Translations under genes and position numbers: made by a program
Source: Ruminococcaceae bacterium Marseille-P2935
Lineage (GTDB): Bacteria; Bacillota; Clostridia; Oscillospirales; Ruminococcaceae
Length of the DNA: 64,000 bases
Reading direction: 5' to 3'
Assembly (NCBI GenBank): GCA_900104565.1
Contig: LT629951.1
Span: 744,650-808,649, forward strand
The notes under the pieces: generated by a model
Told to the model about the DNA's origin: nothing
Databases searched by the model: none
What the model saw: the letters and a program-made list of their open reading frames with translations, nothing else
In this document: positions 43,111 through 51,850 of the stretch, in pieces
Position numbering within the stretch: position 1 is the first letter of the stretch
Layout: every line of letters begins with the position of its first letter

Positions 43111-44874
43111 ATGGCGCTGGACGGGGTTTATTTAAGTAGAATCCGGTATGAGATAACAGAAGCTGCGCTGGGTTCCAGAATAGATAAAATTGCACAGCCC
43201 TCCCGGGAGGAGCTGGTGATCACCTTGCGCTGGAAAGGCGGCAGCGGCAAACTGCTGCTTTCTGCCTCAGCCGATAATGCCAGGGTTCATTTTACCCAGA
43301 CCTCACCCGAGAACCCCAAAAGCCCGCCTATGTTTTGCATGTTAATGCGAAAGCATTTAGGCAGCGGAAAGCTGGTGGGAGTTCGTCAGGAAGGGCTGGA
43401 CCGTATTCTGTTTTTGGATTTTGAAACCATAAACGAGCTGGGAGATACGGTTGTTCTTACCCTGGCCTGTGAAATTATGGGCCGCCACAGCAATATTATT
43501 TTAATTGACCCGAACGGCAGGATTATTGACGCGATGAAACGGATTGATTTTGAAATGTCTTCGGTACGGCAGGTGCTGCCGGGGATGCAATACGCCCTGC
43601 CGCCCGCACAGGACAAGCTGAACCCATTTGATACACAGCCTGAAGAGATTGTACGGCGGCTGTGCAGCGGGCGCGATATTCCGCTTTCGAAAGCGCTGCT
43701 GGAAGCGGTACAGGGGCTTTCTCCCATTATTTGTCGAGAGCTGTCCGAGCTTTGTTTTCACGGGTTAGACCCGGTTATTTCCGAAATTCCTGTTGCGCGA
43801 TGGGACCGGGTAAACGGCGTTCTGGCGGAATTTTTACAAACGGTTCGATCCTTTGCCGGCACCCCAACCATAGTGAGCGACCCGGCTACTGGCCGGCCGA
43901 AAGATATGGCGTTTTTACCCATTACCCAATACGGTGAGTCAATGGATTGCAAAACCTACCCAACCTTTAGCGCGCTTTTAGACGTGTTTTTTGGAGAGCG
44001 CGCCCGCATGGGACGAATCCACCAGCGCTCTCACGACCTGCATAAATTGCTGAGTAATACGCTGGAACGTGTGGTTCGCCGCACTGCGGCTCAGCGGGAG
44101 GAATTGAAAGAGTGCGCCCAGCGAGAACAGCTGAAAATATTTGGTGACCTAATTAGTGCCAATTTATATACCCTGCAAAAAGGGGATAAAACAGCACGGG
44201 TGCAGAATTTTTATGAGGAAGATTGCCCCGAGGTTCAAATTCCGTTGGACCCCATGTTAACTCCGGTACAGAATTCCCAGAAATATTACCAGGAATACCG
44301 TAAGGCAGATACCGCCGAAAAAATGCTGATTCAGTTAATTTCGGCAGGGGAGGAAGAGATCATTTACCTGCAATCGGTAATGGATGAATTGGAGCGGGCC
44401 ATTTCAGAGGCGGATTTAAATGCTATTCGCGGGGAACTTGCCCAGGGCGGTTATGCACGCCGTGCTCCGGGAAAAGGGCGTATGAAGGAAGAAAAACTTT
44501 CCCCAATCCGCTATCGTTCCACCGATGGCTTCCTCATTTTATGCGGTCGCAACAATGTTCAGAATGACCGCCTTACCTTAAAAGAGAGCCGAAACTATGA
44601 CATGTGGATGCATACCCAGAAGATACCAGGCTCCCATGTTATTGTGGTGGCAGACGGTAAAGAAATTCCCAATTCTACGTTGGAGCAGGCGGCAATTATT
44701 GCGGCAACCAACAGCAAGGCACGAGAGTCCTCTAAAGTGCCGGTGGATTATACCATTGTAAAAAATGTGAAAAAGCCAGTGGGGGCAAAACCGGGAATGG
44801 TGATTTACGAAACCTACCAAACTGCTATTGTTGACCCGAATGTGGAGTTAACCGAGTCGCTAAAAATACAGTAA
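43111..44874 (+). CDS. rqcH: RqcH/NFACT ribosome-associated quality-control protein
   Basis: A 587-residue protein with ATG 43111 behind AAAGGAGCG. NFACT-N opens it (ALDGVYLSRIRYEITEAALG, MLMRKHLGSGKL, EIMGRHSNIILID); helix-hairpin-helix and coiled-coil parts span ~200-430; NFACT-R (DUF814) closes it with DGFLILCGRNNVQNDRLTLK and MWMHTQKIPGSHVI. RqcH recruits tRNA-Ala to stalled 50S subunits to add alanine tails. Older annotations call it fibronectin-binding protein. Confidence 0.95.
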   Translation: MALDGVYLSRIRYEITEAALGSRIDKIAQPSREELVITLRWKGGSGKLLLSASADNARVHFTQTSPENPKSPPMFCMLMRKHLGSGKLVGVRQEGLDRILFLDFETINELGDTVVLTLACEIMGRHSNIILIDPNGRIIDAMKRIDFEMSSVRQVLPGMQYALPPAQDKLNPFDTQPEEIVRRLCSGRDIPLSKALLEAVQGLSPIICRELSELCFHGLDPVISEIPVARWDRVNGVLAEFLQTVRSFAGTPTIVSDPATGRPKDMAFLPITQYGESMDCKTYPTFSALLDVFFGERARMGRIHQRSHDLHKLLSNTLERVVRRTAAQREELKECAQREQLKIFGDLISANLYTLQKGDKTARVQNFYEEDCPEVQIPLDPMLTPVQNSQKYYQEYRKADTAEKMLIQLISAGEEEIIYLQSVMDELERAISEADLNAIRGELAQGGYARRAPGKGRMKEEKLSPIRYRSTDGFLILCGRNNVQNDRLTLKESRNYDMWMHTQKIPGSHVIVVADGKEIPNSTLEQAAIIAATNSKARESSKVPVDYTIVKNVKKPVGAKPGMVIYETYQTAIVDPNVELTESLKIQ

Positions 44875-45156
44875 AATAAGGTGAAGCTTACTGGAATATG
44901 GCGGGATTATGCAATTGCCCTTTTTAAGGAGGCTTCTCCTTTACGGATCTGAGTGCGTTTGCATGCTAAAATCATCAGTTTGTTTTTACAAAATACACAG
45001 CGAAATGTTTTGAAAACTTTTGCCAGGCGGCAGCTTGTCGCAGCATTTATACATTTCTACCGCTGATTTTAGCAGGATCTTTGACTATGCAGGTTTGAAG
45101 ATACCTTCTCAGGTGGTCCCAACGGCTTTTGCTATTCCACTGTTGCATAAAGTATA
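44875..45156. other. Intergenic region with 11-bp inverted repeat
   Basis: TGCTAAAATCA near 44964 and TGATTTTAGCA near 45063 are perfect inverses about 90 bp apart, enclosing AT-rich DNA with GGCGGCAGC. It could be a folded RNA or an old insertion. No gene is seen. Confidence 0.35.
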
Positions 45157-45192
45157 AAAAAGGAGAGAAACTTTTGAGTTTCTCTCCTTTTT
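45157..45192. terminator. Bidirectional terminator between rqcH and nrdG
   Basis: Perfect 15-bp stem 45157-45171 / 45178-45192 (core GGAGAGAAAC) with A and T runs; serves both convergent units. Confidence 0.9.
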
Positions 45193-45198
45193 ACTTTG

Positions 45199-45726
45199 TT
45201 ATTCGGGTAATCCCCAACGTCCGCTGGAATCCCATACGGGCTTTCCGGAAGCAAAAGAATCTTTGACATTTAAAATTCGCTGATTGCTGCTGCCGCGGAA
45301 TTGCAGGGATAGGTTGCGTTTGTGGAGGGAAAAAGGCCCGTCTACTACCACGTCGGTAAGCGCCAGTAATTCCATGGCGCCAGGTATGGTGCGGGTGTTT
45401 AGTTCTTCCCAGGTATAACCAGTGTAGACAGCAAGCTCCAGGCCGGATTGTTGAATGAGCCTGGCCAGGGGAATCAGAGCTTCTGCCTGGGCAAAAGGCT
45501 CCCCTCCGCTAAAAGTTACTCCCGAGAGCAGAGGGTTGCGCTTTATTTTTTCCATAATCTCTTCAGCGGTCATTTCCTCGCCGCCATCAAAAACCCAGGT
45601 TTCGGGGTTTTGGCAGCCAGGGCAATGATGAGGGCAGCCCTGCACAAATAAAGTGAAACGCAGCCCTGGGCCGTCGGTAATAGAATCGTTTACAATTCCT
45701 GCAACCTGAATATTATTTGCTGACAT
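45199..45726 (-). CDS. nrdG: Anaerobic ribonucleotide reductase activating enzyme
   Basis: A 175-residue radical SAM enzyme. It uses a 4Fe-4S cluster bound by the Cys triad in CPHHCPGC (CX3CX2C) to cleave SAM and create the glycyl radical on NrdD. Other family segments are DGPGLRFTLFVQGC and VTFSGGEPFAQAE. ATG 45726 lies inside the end of the preceding 52-codon gene (14-bp overlap). Last gene of the nrd operon. Confidence 0.96.
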   Translation of the reverse strand: MSANNIQVAGIVNDSITDGPGLRFTLFVQGCPHHCPGCQNPETWVFDGGEEMTAEEIMEKIKRNPLLSGVTFSGGEPFAQAEALIPLARLIQQSGLELAVYTGYTWEELNTRTIPGAMELLALTDVVVDGPFSLHKRNLSLQFRGSSNQRILNVKDSFASGKPVWDSSGRWGLPE

Positions 45727-45871
45727 TGTGCTTCACCCTGTCGTGCTCCTCGGCGCGTTTTGCGTCGTTAAAGCGGTCCAGAGTGCCTACCAGATACCCG
45801 GTAATCCGGCGGATACGTTCAAAGCCTACCCCTTCTCCAATCATCTGAGTGTTTGTATTGTTATTCTTCAT
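45713..45871 (-). CDS. 52-residue NrdD C-terminal-like protein (stand-alone glycyl-radical domain)
   Basis: ATG 45871 follows TTAGGAGGAATTC at ideal spacing. The product contains GFERIRRITGYLVGTLDRF followed by a basic/acidic tail, NDAKRAEEHDRVKH. R-I-T-G-Y-L matches the glycyl-radical site of class III reductases (R-V-C-G-Y-L in E. coli), and the tail resembles the NrdD end EEHDRI. It lies between nrdD and nrdG and overlaps nrdG. It may serve as a replaceable radical tail or supply a lost part of NrdD. Confidence 0.78.
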   Translation of the reverse strand: MKNNNTNTQMIGEGVGFERIRRITGYLVGTLDRFNDAKRAEEHDRVKHNVSK

Positions 45872-45897
45872 ATGAATTCCTCCTAAGCTATTTTAAA

Positions 45898-48222
45898 TTA
45901 TTGAACAGGATTTACAATCCGGTCATGTTCTTCGTTTACATTGCCACAGCAGCCGCAGGTTTCGGCATTGTCGCGGTAACCGTTAAGTTTGCGCAACACT
46001 TCTATACTGACCCCTTCCCCTTCACGGCGGCCGCACCGCGGGCAGGTTTCGCCAATAATGCCGATATAGCCACAAACCGGGTCACGGTCTACCGGGTGGT
46101 TGATCGAGCCATAGCCGATACCAGCCTCTTTCATGCAGCGAACCACCCGCTCAAAGGCTTCCAGATTATTCGCAGTATCGCCGTCAAGTTCTACATAGGT
46201 AATATGGCCTGCATTGGTCAGAGCATGATAAGGCGCTTCAATATGAATTTTATCGTAGGCCGAAATATTGTAATAGACCGGCACATGGAAACTGTTGGTA
46301 TAGTACTCCCGGTCCGTAACACCTGGGATTTTTCCAAAACGCTTTTGATCCATGCGGACAAAACGTCCCGACAGGCCCTCTGCCGGGGTGGCAAGCAGGG
46401 AAAAGTTAAGCCCGGTTTCTTTTGACTTACGGTCCACATAATCTCGCATATAACCCACAATCTCTAACCCCAGGTTGCGGGATTGCTCCGATTCCCCATG
46501 GTGTTTGCCGGTAAGGGCTACTAAGGTTTCGGCCAAACCAATAAATCCAATGGAAAGGGTGCCGTGTTTTAAAATTTCGCCAACCTCGTCGTCAATGCTT
46601 AGCTTTTCAGAGTCAATCCAGACGCCCTGCCCCATGAGGAAGGGGAAGTTCCGTACTTTCTTTTTGGCCTGAATGTGGTAACGGTCCAACAGTTGCTTGG
46701 TTACCAGGTCCAGCATACGGTCCAAATCGGTAAAGAAACGGTCCAGATTGCCGCCGCTCTGAATAGCCAGACGGGGCAGGTTAATCGAGGTAAAGCTTAA
46801 ATTCCCGCGGCCGTAGGTTACTTCTTTAGTAGGGTCATAGGTGTTTCCCATAACACGGGTGCGGCAGCCCATGTAGGATATTTCGGTTTCCGGGTGTCCT
46901 TCTTTATAGTACTGAAGGTTAAAGGGGGCGTCGACAAACGAAAAATTGGGGAAAAGACGTTTGGCGCTAACCCGGCAGGCAAGCTGAAACAGGTCGTAGT
47001 TTGGATCGCCGGGGTTATAATTAACCCCTTCTTTTATGCGGAAGATATGAATGGGGAAGATAGGGGTTTCCCCCATTCCAAGGCCTTCTTCGGTAGCCAG
47101 CATGACGTTGCGCATTACCATGCGCCCCTCGGGGGAAGTATCCATGCCATAGTTAATGGAGGAGAAAGGGGTTTGTGCCCCTGCACGGCTGTGCATGGTG
47201 TTTAAATTATGTACCAGCGCTTCCATAGCCTGGAATACAGCTTTTTCAGTTTCCGGCCCTGTCGTTTCCACCGAAAAAGCATGAATCTTTTCAATCATAT
47301 CAGTGGAAAGATATTCAGCGAATACTTCCGCTTCCCGTTTGCAATATTCTTCGCTGGCCGCCAAGGAGGGGAACAGATGATACTTCTGTTCAATACCGCG
47401 GATCAGCCCTTTCACTTTTTCCATCGTAAGGCCGCTTTCGGGGCAGAGAAGCTGAGCTGCCTTTGCAAAGTTTGCCATATAAAGTTTTTTATAGGTTTTG
47501 CGGACCCCCGGGGCAAGACCATAATCAAAGTTTGGAATACTCTGCCCGCCGTGCTGGTCGTTCTGGTTGGACTGAATGGCAATGCAGGCCAGAGCGGCAT
47601 AGCTTTGAATGTCATTGGGTTCGCGCAAAAAGCCGTGCCCGGTTGAGAACCCGCCTTTGAACAGCTTTACTAGGTCAATCTGACAGCAAGTGGTAGTGAG
47701 AGTATAAAAATCAAGGTCATGGATATGAATATCGCCCTCTCGATGAGCCTTGCTTTGTTCAGGGGTTAAAATATATTTCTGGTAATAATCTTTAGAACCT
47801 TCCGAACCATATTTCAGCATAGTGCCCATAGCGGTATCGCCGTCTATATTGGCGTTATCACGCTTCATGTCGGAGTTGTTGGCATCGGCGAAGGTCAGCT
47901 CGTCATATACCTTCATGAGATGCGAATTCATTTCGCGTACCCTGGTGCGGTCCGAACGGTACAGAATGTATTTTTTGGCTACAAAGGCATACCCGTTTTC
48001 CATCAGAACATTTTCTACCATATCCTGAATTTCCTCAACACTGGGGGAAGCGCCGTTCTTAGCAGCACTTAAGTTTTGCTCAACAACGCCGGCCAGGCGG
48101 CGGCTTTCACTGTCACTGGCCTGCCGCCCGGCGGCGGCCATGGCCTTGTGGATAGCTGTAGCGATTTTTTCAATGTCATAGGGAACAACGCGGCCATCCC
48201 GTTTTACAATAGAATCAAACAT
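45898..48222 (-). CDS. nrdD: Anaerobic (class III) ribonucleoside-triphosphate reductase
   Basis: A 774-residue enzyme starting at ATG 48222 behind AAAGGAGAGG. The N-terminal ATP-cone begins SIVKRDGRVVPYDIEKIATAI; the catalytic barrel has SAHREGDIHIHDLDFYT-like and GRGNLSFTSINLPRLAIQSG segments. The C-terminus has zinc-type Cys pairs (CGYIGIIGETCPRCG) and then LRKLNGYRDNAETCGCCG; the Gly of NGY, 27 residues from the end, is the likely radical site but is not the usual RVCGYL. A cobalamin riboswitch precedes the gene. Confidence 0.95.
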   Translation of the reverse strand: MFDSIVKRDGRVVPYDIEKIATAIHKAMAAAGRQASDSESRRLAGVVEQNLSAAKNGASPSVEEIQDMVENVLMENGYAFVAKKYILYRSDRTRVREMNSHLMKVYDELTFADANNSDMKRDNANIDGDTAMGTMLKYGSEGSKDYYQKYILTPEQSKAHREGDIHIHDLDFYTLTTTCCQIDLVKLFKGGFSTGHGFLREPNDIQSYAALACIAIQSNQNDQHGGQSIPNFDYGLAPGVRKTYKKLYMANFAKAAQLLCPESGLTMEKVKGLIRGIEQKYHLFPSLAASEEYCKREAEVFAEYLSTDMIEKIHAFSVETTGPETEKAVFQAMEALVHNLNTMHSRAGAQTPFSSINYGMDTSPEGRMVMRNVMLATEEGLGMGETPIFPIHIFRIKEGVNYNPGDPNYDLFQLACRVSAKRLFPNFSFVDAPFNLQYYKEGHPETEISYMGCRTRVMGNTYDPTKEVTYGRGNLSFTSINLPRLAIQSGGNLDRFFTDLDRMLDLVTKQLLDRYHIQAKKKVRNFPFLMGQGVWIDSEKLSIDDEVGEILKHGTLSIGFIGLAETLVALTGKHHGESEQSRNLGLEIVGYMRDYVDRKSKETGLNFSLLATPAEGLSGRFVRMDQKRFGKIPGVTDREYYTNSFHVPVYYNISAYDKIHIEAPYHALTNAGHITYVELDGDTANNLEAFERVVRCMKEAGIGYGSINHPVDRDPVCGYIGIIGETCPRCGRREGEGVSIEVLRKLNGYRDNAETCGCCGNVNEEHDRIVNPVQ

Positions 48223-48263
48223 ATTACCTCTCCTTTTAAATCCTGCCCAAATAGTCCGCAACA

Positions 48264-48289
48264 ACAAAAAAAACCCTGGGTAAAGGGTT
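48264..48289 (-). terminator. Attenuator terminator between B12 riboswitch and nrdD
   Basis: On the minus strand AACCCT (48289-48284) pairs with AGGGTT (48277-48272) and is followed by eight T. It lies 60 nt after the aptamer and 42 nt before nrdD, so it is the probable expression platform. Confidence 0.8.
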
Positions 48290-48351
48290 CTACAATTTAA
48301 TGGCATAAGTACACATTAAACTGCCAAAAAATCCTCACCGATTCAGGCAAA

Positions 48352-48509
48352 TGTGTTCCGACCGGTATCCTGGCTTAAAGCATCCAGCCTATTCCTCCCG
48401 CCTTCCCGCCGCAGCAGTGGCAATAGGGAGTTTCGTAGCTTTTACAGTAAAGTGAGCTGCTGTGGTTTTTCACCACATTCCCGCTAATCTTTCGAAATCG
48501 GACACATAG
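48352..48509 (-). promoter_or_regulatory. Cobalamin riboswitch
   Basis: Read on the minus strand the order of conserved blocks is GCGGGAATGTGGTGAAAAAC, CACAGCAGC, ACTGTAA, TGCCACTG, GGGAAGGC, and AAGCCAGGATACCGG (the B12 box). Outer strands TGTGTCC and GGAACACA close the structure. It controls the nrd operon and should switch it off when adenosylcobalamin is plentiful. Confidence 0.95.
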
Positions 48510-48526
48510 ATATTGTGTTTGAAATT

Positions 48527-48555
48527 ATTTTATCTTACTATATATTGAAAGTCAA
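48527..48555 (-). promoter_or_regulatory. nrd operon promoter
   Basis: On the minus strand: TTGACT (48555-48550), 17 bp, TAAAAT (48532-48527), about 20 bp before the riboswitch. Confidence 0.82.
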
Positions 48556-48736
48556 GGCATTTTTTGGATTTTTTAAATAAAATTATACAAAAAACGTATA
48601 CATTGATTTGTCAATGGAAAAATATCACGAAAAGCAAAAAAATTCTGGGTTGAATTTGCTAAAAAGAGTAGAAAATGAAAATAATTTTCTTAACCGCAAA
48701 CAGTCTTAGATTTTAAATTTGATATGAAAAGCAGGA

Positions 48737-48764
48737 TTGCTAAATATTTAAGGCATGCTATACT
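48737..48764 (+). promoter_or_regulatory. Promoter of the CPBP protease gene
   Basis: TTGCTA (48737-48742), 16 bp, TATACT (48759-48764). Confidence 0.6.
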
Positions 48765-48824
48765 GAAATGAAAAGATGGTTTATATATTATGTTGTTGAA
48801 AGACGCTGCGAAAGGGGACTGCAT

Positions 48825-49457
48825 GTGGAAAAAGCAATTGTTTTAATCCTTATGGCGTTTTTATCCCTTACCAATCTGTTTGGAGTTACAGTGGCCGGAG
48901 TTTCGGTCCTTGTAGGAGTTGCAGCTTTTTTCATCTTTAAGAAAAAAGAGAACAAAACCTATCAGGAAAGTGGATTTGATATAAAATCTGTTTGGCAGAC
49001 TGCAAGCAGACCAAAGATTTGGCTATGGATCTTCGCCCCTCTGGGGATGAATGTGGTGGTTATTCTATTGGCAAAGCTTATTTTACCGGGGTATATTCAA
49101 CATGTAATCACAAGAAGCGGGGCAATGCTTTCCGTTCACATGCTGCCGGTTGTTATCGTTCCGCTTGCCGTTTTTGCAGTTGGGGAAGAGATCGCCTGGC
49201 GGGCGTTTTTTCAGAACAATCTAAAGTTATTTTTTCCGGAAATACCGGCCCTTTTTATCTCTTCCGCCCTTTTTTCATTGGGGCATTTAACCAGCGGTAG
49301 CGGTAGTATGGTCGTTGTTGCCTATGATTTGCTTTTTGTATTTGTAAATGCTTTGTTTTACGGCATCATTTTCGAACTTACTGACAATGCGTGGATGAGT
49401 GCTTTTTCTCATTTTTTGGCCAATCTGTTTGCAGTGATAATGCTTTTCTTCTTATAA
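48825..49457 (+). CDS. CPBP family intramembrane metalloprotease
   Basis: A 210-residue membrane protein starting at GTG 48825 behind AAAGGGG. The CPBP (CAAX protease/bacteriocin-processing) motifs are in place: EEIAWR (motif 1, EExxxR), SLGHL (motif 2 His), and HFLAN (motif 3, HxxxN/B). Six or so membrane segments surround them. Such enzymes cleave within the membrane; some give bacteriocin immunity. No bacteriocin gene is near. Confidence 0.88.
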   Translation: MEKAIVLILMAFLSLTNLFGVTVAGVSVLVGVAAFFIFKKKENKTYQESGFDIKSVWQTASRPKIWLWIFAPLGMNVVVILLAKLILPGYIQHVITRSGAMLSVHMLPVVIVPLAVFAVGEEIAWRAFFQNNLKLFFPEIPALFISSALFSLGHLTSGSGSMVVVAYDLLFVFVNALFYGIIFELTDNAWMSAFSHFLANLFAVIMLFFL

Positions 49458-49530
49458 AGGAAAGACCGGGTATGGAATGTTGCTGCAGAAATCTTACACG
49501 GTATGGTGGTCCATACATAAGTGAGCATAA

Positions 49531-49572
49531 AAAATCCCGCTAAACGACTTTTACGTCATTCAGCGGGATTTT
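49531..49572. terminator. Bidirectional terminator
   Basis: Stem AAAATCCCGCT (49531-49541) / AGCGGGATTTT (49562-49572) between convergent genes. Confidence 0.88.
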
Positions 49573-49626
49573 ATTCTGCTATTTATAGAGAAGAAAACGG
49601 CTGTATATTTTTATGATGTAAAAAAG

Positions 49627-50772
49627 TTATTTCAGTAACTCGGCCATCAGTGCACCAACACCTTTGCCCAGTTCCACTTTCATACCGCTACGGAACATGG
49701 CGCGTTCCACCGCAGCAATGGCAGAAACCATATCATGAATATCAATGTTGCCCATGTGGCCCATACGGAACATCTTTCCGGCATAGGGCCCAAGGCCGCC
49801 GCCTACCATAACGCCTTCTTCGGCAAGGATGGCACGGAACTGAGCATCGTTTACCCCGTCTGGGTAAATAACGTTAGAAAGGGTAACTGCACGGCAGGAA
49901 CGATCGGCCAATACTTTAAAGCCCAATGCTTCAAAAGCGGTCTGCATGGCGCGTCCATTTTTAATATGACGGGCATAGCGGGCGTCAATACCTTCTTCAC
50001 GAATGATGCGGACTGATTCCTGCAGGGCCCAAACCATATTAACTGCCGGAGTTGCAAAATATTTGGAAGTGTCGTGCATAACAGGAAGCCATTTTTCAAA
50101 ATCACAATAATATTCAGGAATAGTACCCAAAGACTTGCGGCGCTCCATTGCGGCTTTGCTGGCCCACAGCATGGTCAGCCCGGGAGCTACGCCGAACGCC
50201 TTTTGGGAACCGGTGAACAAGATATCGATGTTCATGGTCTCTAAATTTTCTTCAATGCCGCCGGTGGCGCAAACGCCATCTAAAATATACATGGTATCGG
50301 GGTATTTGGCTAATACTTTACCAATTTCTGCTGCGGGAGCACAGGTGCCGGTTGCGGTATCGACATGTGTAACCGTTACTGCAGCATAATGTTTTTCGGA
50401 AAGTTTTTTGTCAATCTCCTCAGGGGTAACAGCCAAGCCCCATTCAGCCTGTAAAATATCAACATGCAGCCCTTTGCGCTCGCAGATATCTATGAAGCGG
50501 TCTCCGAAGAAACCGTTTGATACAATTAGAATATTATCACCGGCTTTAGTGGTATTGGCAACAGCAGCCTCCATACCAAGGGTACCGGTACCGGCAATCA
50601 CAAAAACTTCTTCACATTTGCCAAACAAATCTTTTAACGAGTCCAGCGTATTTCGGAAATCCTTTACAAATGCAGGGTCTCCAAACGCTACGGTGTCTCT
50701 GCCCATCTGCGCCTGTATGGAACGAACCACAGGAGTGGGGCCAGGGATCATAACCAGTCTTCTGTTTTCCAT
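49627..50772 (-). CDS. Alanine/serine-glyoxylate-type aminotransferase (class V)
   Basis: A 381-residue PLP enzyme of fold type I, subgroup IV. It begins MIPGPTPVV, has AGTGTLGMEAAVANT, and holds the PLP Lys in FTGSQKAFGVAPG. Related enzymes are serine-pyruvate, alanine-glyoxylate and ureidoglycine-glyoxylate (PucG) aminotransferases; the exact substrate cannot be told. ATG 50772 follows AGGAGGACTTACCCC. A TATAAT box lies about 60 bp upstream (around 50824-50829) with a weak -35. It stands alone. Confidence 0.9.
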   Translation of the reverse strand: MENRRLVMIPGPTPVVRSIQAQMGRDTVAFGDPAFVKDFRNTLDSLKDLFGKCEEVFVIAGTGTLGMEAAVANTTKAGDNILIVSNGFFGDRFIDICERKGLHVDILQAEWGLAVTPEEIDKKLSEKHYAAVTVTHVDTATGTCAPAAEIGKVLAKYPDTMYILDGVCATGGIEENLETMNIDILFTGSQKAFGVAPGLTMLWASKAAMERRKSLGTIPEYYCDFEKWLPVMHDTSKYFATPAVNMVWALQESVRIIREEGIDARYARHIKNGRAMQTAFEALGFKVLADRSCRAVTLSNVIYPDGVNDAQFRAILAEEGVMVGGGLGPYAGKMFRMGHMGNIDIHDMVSAIAAVERAMFRSGMKVELGKGVGALMAELLK

Positions 50773-50989
50773 GGGGTAAGTCCTCCTTATGTGTCGGCTT
50801 ATGGCCGAAGAATAATAAGTTAATTATATCACAAATTCTGGGTTTGCAAATGGATTTTGACAGAATTGTACGATATTGATTAAAAATGAATAGTTTGTAT
50901 TTAACCAGTAAACAACTACTTATAATATGTTCTTAAATGGAATACGTATGTGCGCAAATTGTGGAAGTGATTGGAATGAAAAATTATTA

Positions 50990-51018
50990 TTGTCTGTACA
51001 AAACTGGGAAATTATGAT
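50990..51018 (+). promoter_or_regulatory. Promoter of the PadR-like gene
   Basis: TTGTCT (50990-50995), 17 bp, TATGAT (51013-51018). The rest of 50773-51070 shows no gene. Confidence 0.6.
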
Positions 51019-51070
51019 ATATTAAAAACAAAATAACCGTTTTTAATAAATATATTTAGGCGGTGACAGA

Positions 51071-51604
51071 ATGTTAGATGAAAAATTGAAAAAGAGCTAC
51101 CTGCCCATGACCGAAACTGCTTATTATATTCTGCTTTCCCTAACCAATGAACTGCATGGGTATGGAATCATTTTAAATGTAAAAAAAATAACGGATGGGC
51201 GAATTTCCCTGCAGGCGGGAACGGTATATAATACCTTGTCCAAACTGCAGGCAGATGGGCTCATTCAGGTAATTCGGGAAGAGGAGCGCAAAACATTTTA
51301 TAAAGCAACTGCAGATGGTATTCTGCTTTTGAAGGCCGAACTTGCCAGATTGGCAGAACTTTATTACAATGGCAGCGTTCTGTTAGGAAATTCCCAGATG
51401 GAACCGCTTGCTCAGGTTGATCAGGATATTCCTGTCAAAGTGGAAGCAAAGGTTAAAACTTCTTCTGTTGGCAGTAAAAAAACGACAAAGGAAAAACAGC
51501 CAATAAAGGAGCAAGTTAAAGAGCAGCCGGCGAAGCCTGCAAAAACAGAACCGGCAGTTAGAAAGCCAGCTAAAAAGAAGAAAAACGACATCTTTTTGTT
51601 TTAA
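51071..51604 (+). CDS. PadR family regulator with Lys/Pro-rich C-terminal tail
   Basis: A 177-residue protein. Residues ~10-100 form the PadR winged helix (MTETAYYILLSLTNELHGYGI, LQAGTVYNTLSKLQADGLIQ). From about residue 125 a low-complexity tail of Lys, Pro, Glu and Ala runs to KKKKNDIFLF. The usual PadR C-terminal dimer helices are replaced by this tail, which is unusual. ATG 51071 follows AGGCGGTGA. No neighbouring transporter shares its strand unit, so its target is unknown. Confidence 0.85.
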   Translation: MLDEKLKKSYLPMTETAYYILLSLTNELHGYGIILNVKKITDGRISLQAGTVYNTLSKLQADGLIQVIREEERKTFYKATADGILLLKAELARLAELYYNGSVLLGNSQMEPLAQVDQDIPVKVEAKVKTSSVGSKKTTKEKQPIKEQVKEQPAKPAKTEPAVRKPAKKKKNDIFLF

Positions 51605-51677
51605 AATACAGTTCATTTATCTTATTGTGGATTATTTTTGCTAATCTGGTAAAAAAATAAAAAACGAATAGATTCTA

Positions 51678-51706
51678 TTGACAAGCAATGACTCAGATGT
51701 TATAAT
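51678..51706 (+). promoter_or_regulatory. Promoter of tRNA-Leu (CAG)
   Basis: TTGACA (51678-51683), 17 bp, TATAAT (51701-51706), a perfect consensus 13 bp before the tRNA. Confidence 0.92.
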
Positions 51707-51719
51707 ACAAAAGTCGCAT

Positions 51720-51806
51720 GCGGATGTGGCGGAACTGGCAGACGCGCTAGATTCAGGTTCTAGTTCCCTTAAAAGAGTGCAGGTTCAAGTCCTGTCATCC
51801 GCACCA
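51720..51806 (+). tRNA. tRNA-Leu (CAG)
   Basis: An 87-nt class II tRNA with encoded CCA. Acceptor GCGGATG/CATCCGC; anticodon stem CTAGA/TCTAG closes the loop TTCAGGT, giving anticodon CAG (codon CTG). Confidence 0.96.
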
Positions 51807-51811
51807 GCAAG

Positions 51812-51850
51812 AACCGCCTAACTAAGCTATTAGTTAGGCGGTTTGTTTTT
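51812..51850 (+). terminator. Terminator of tRNA-Leu (CAG)
   Basis: Stem AACCGCCTAACTA (51812-51824) / TAGTTAGGCGGTT (51831-51843) then GTTTTTT. Confidence 0.9.
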
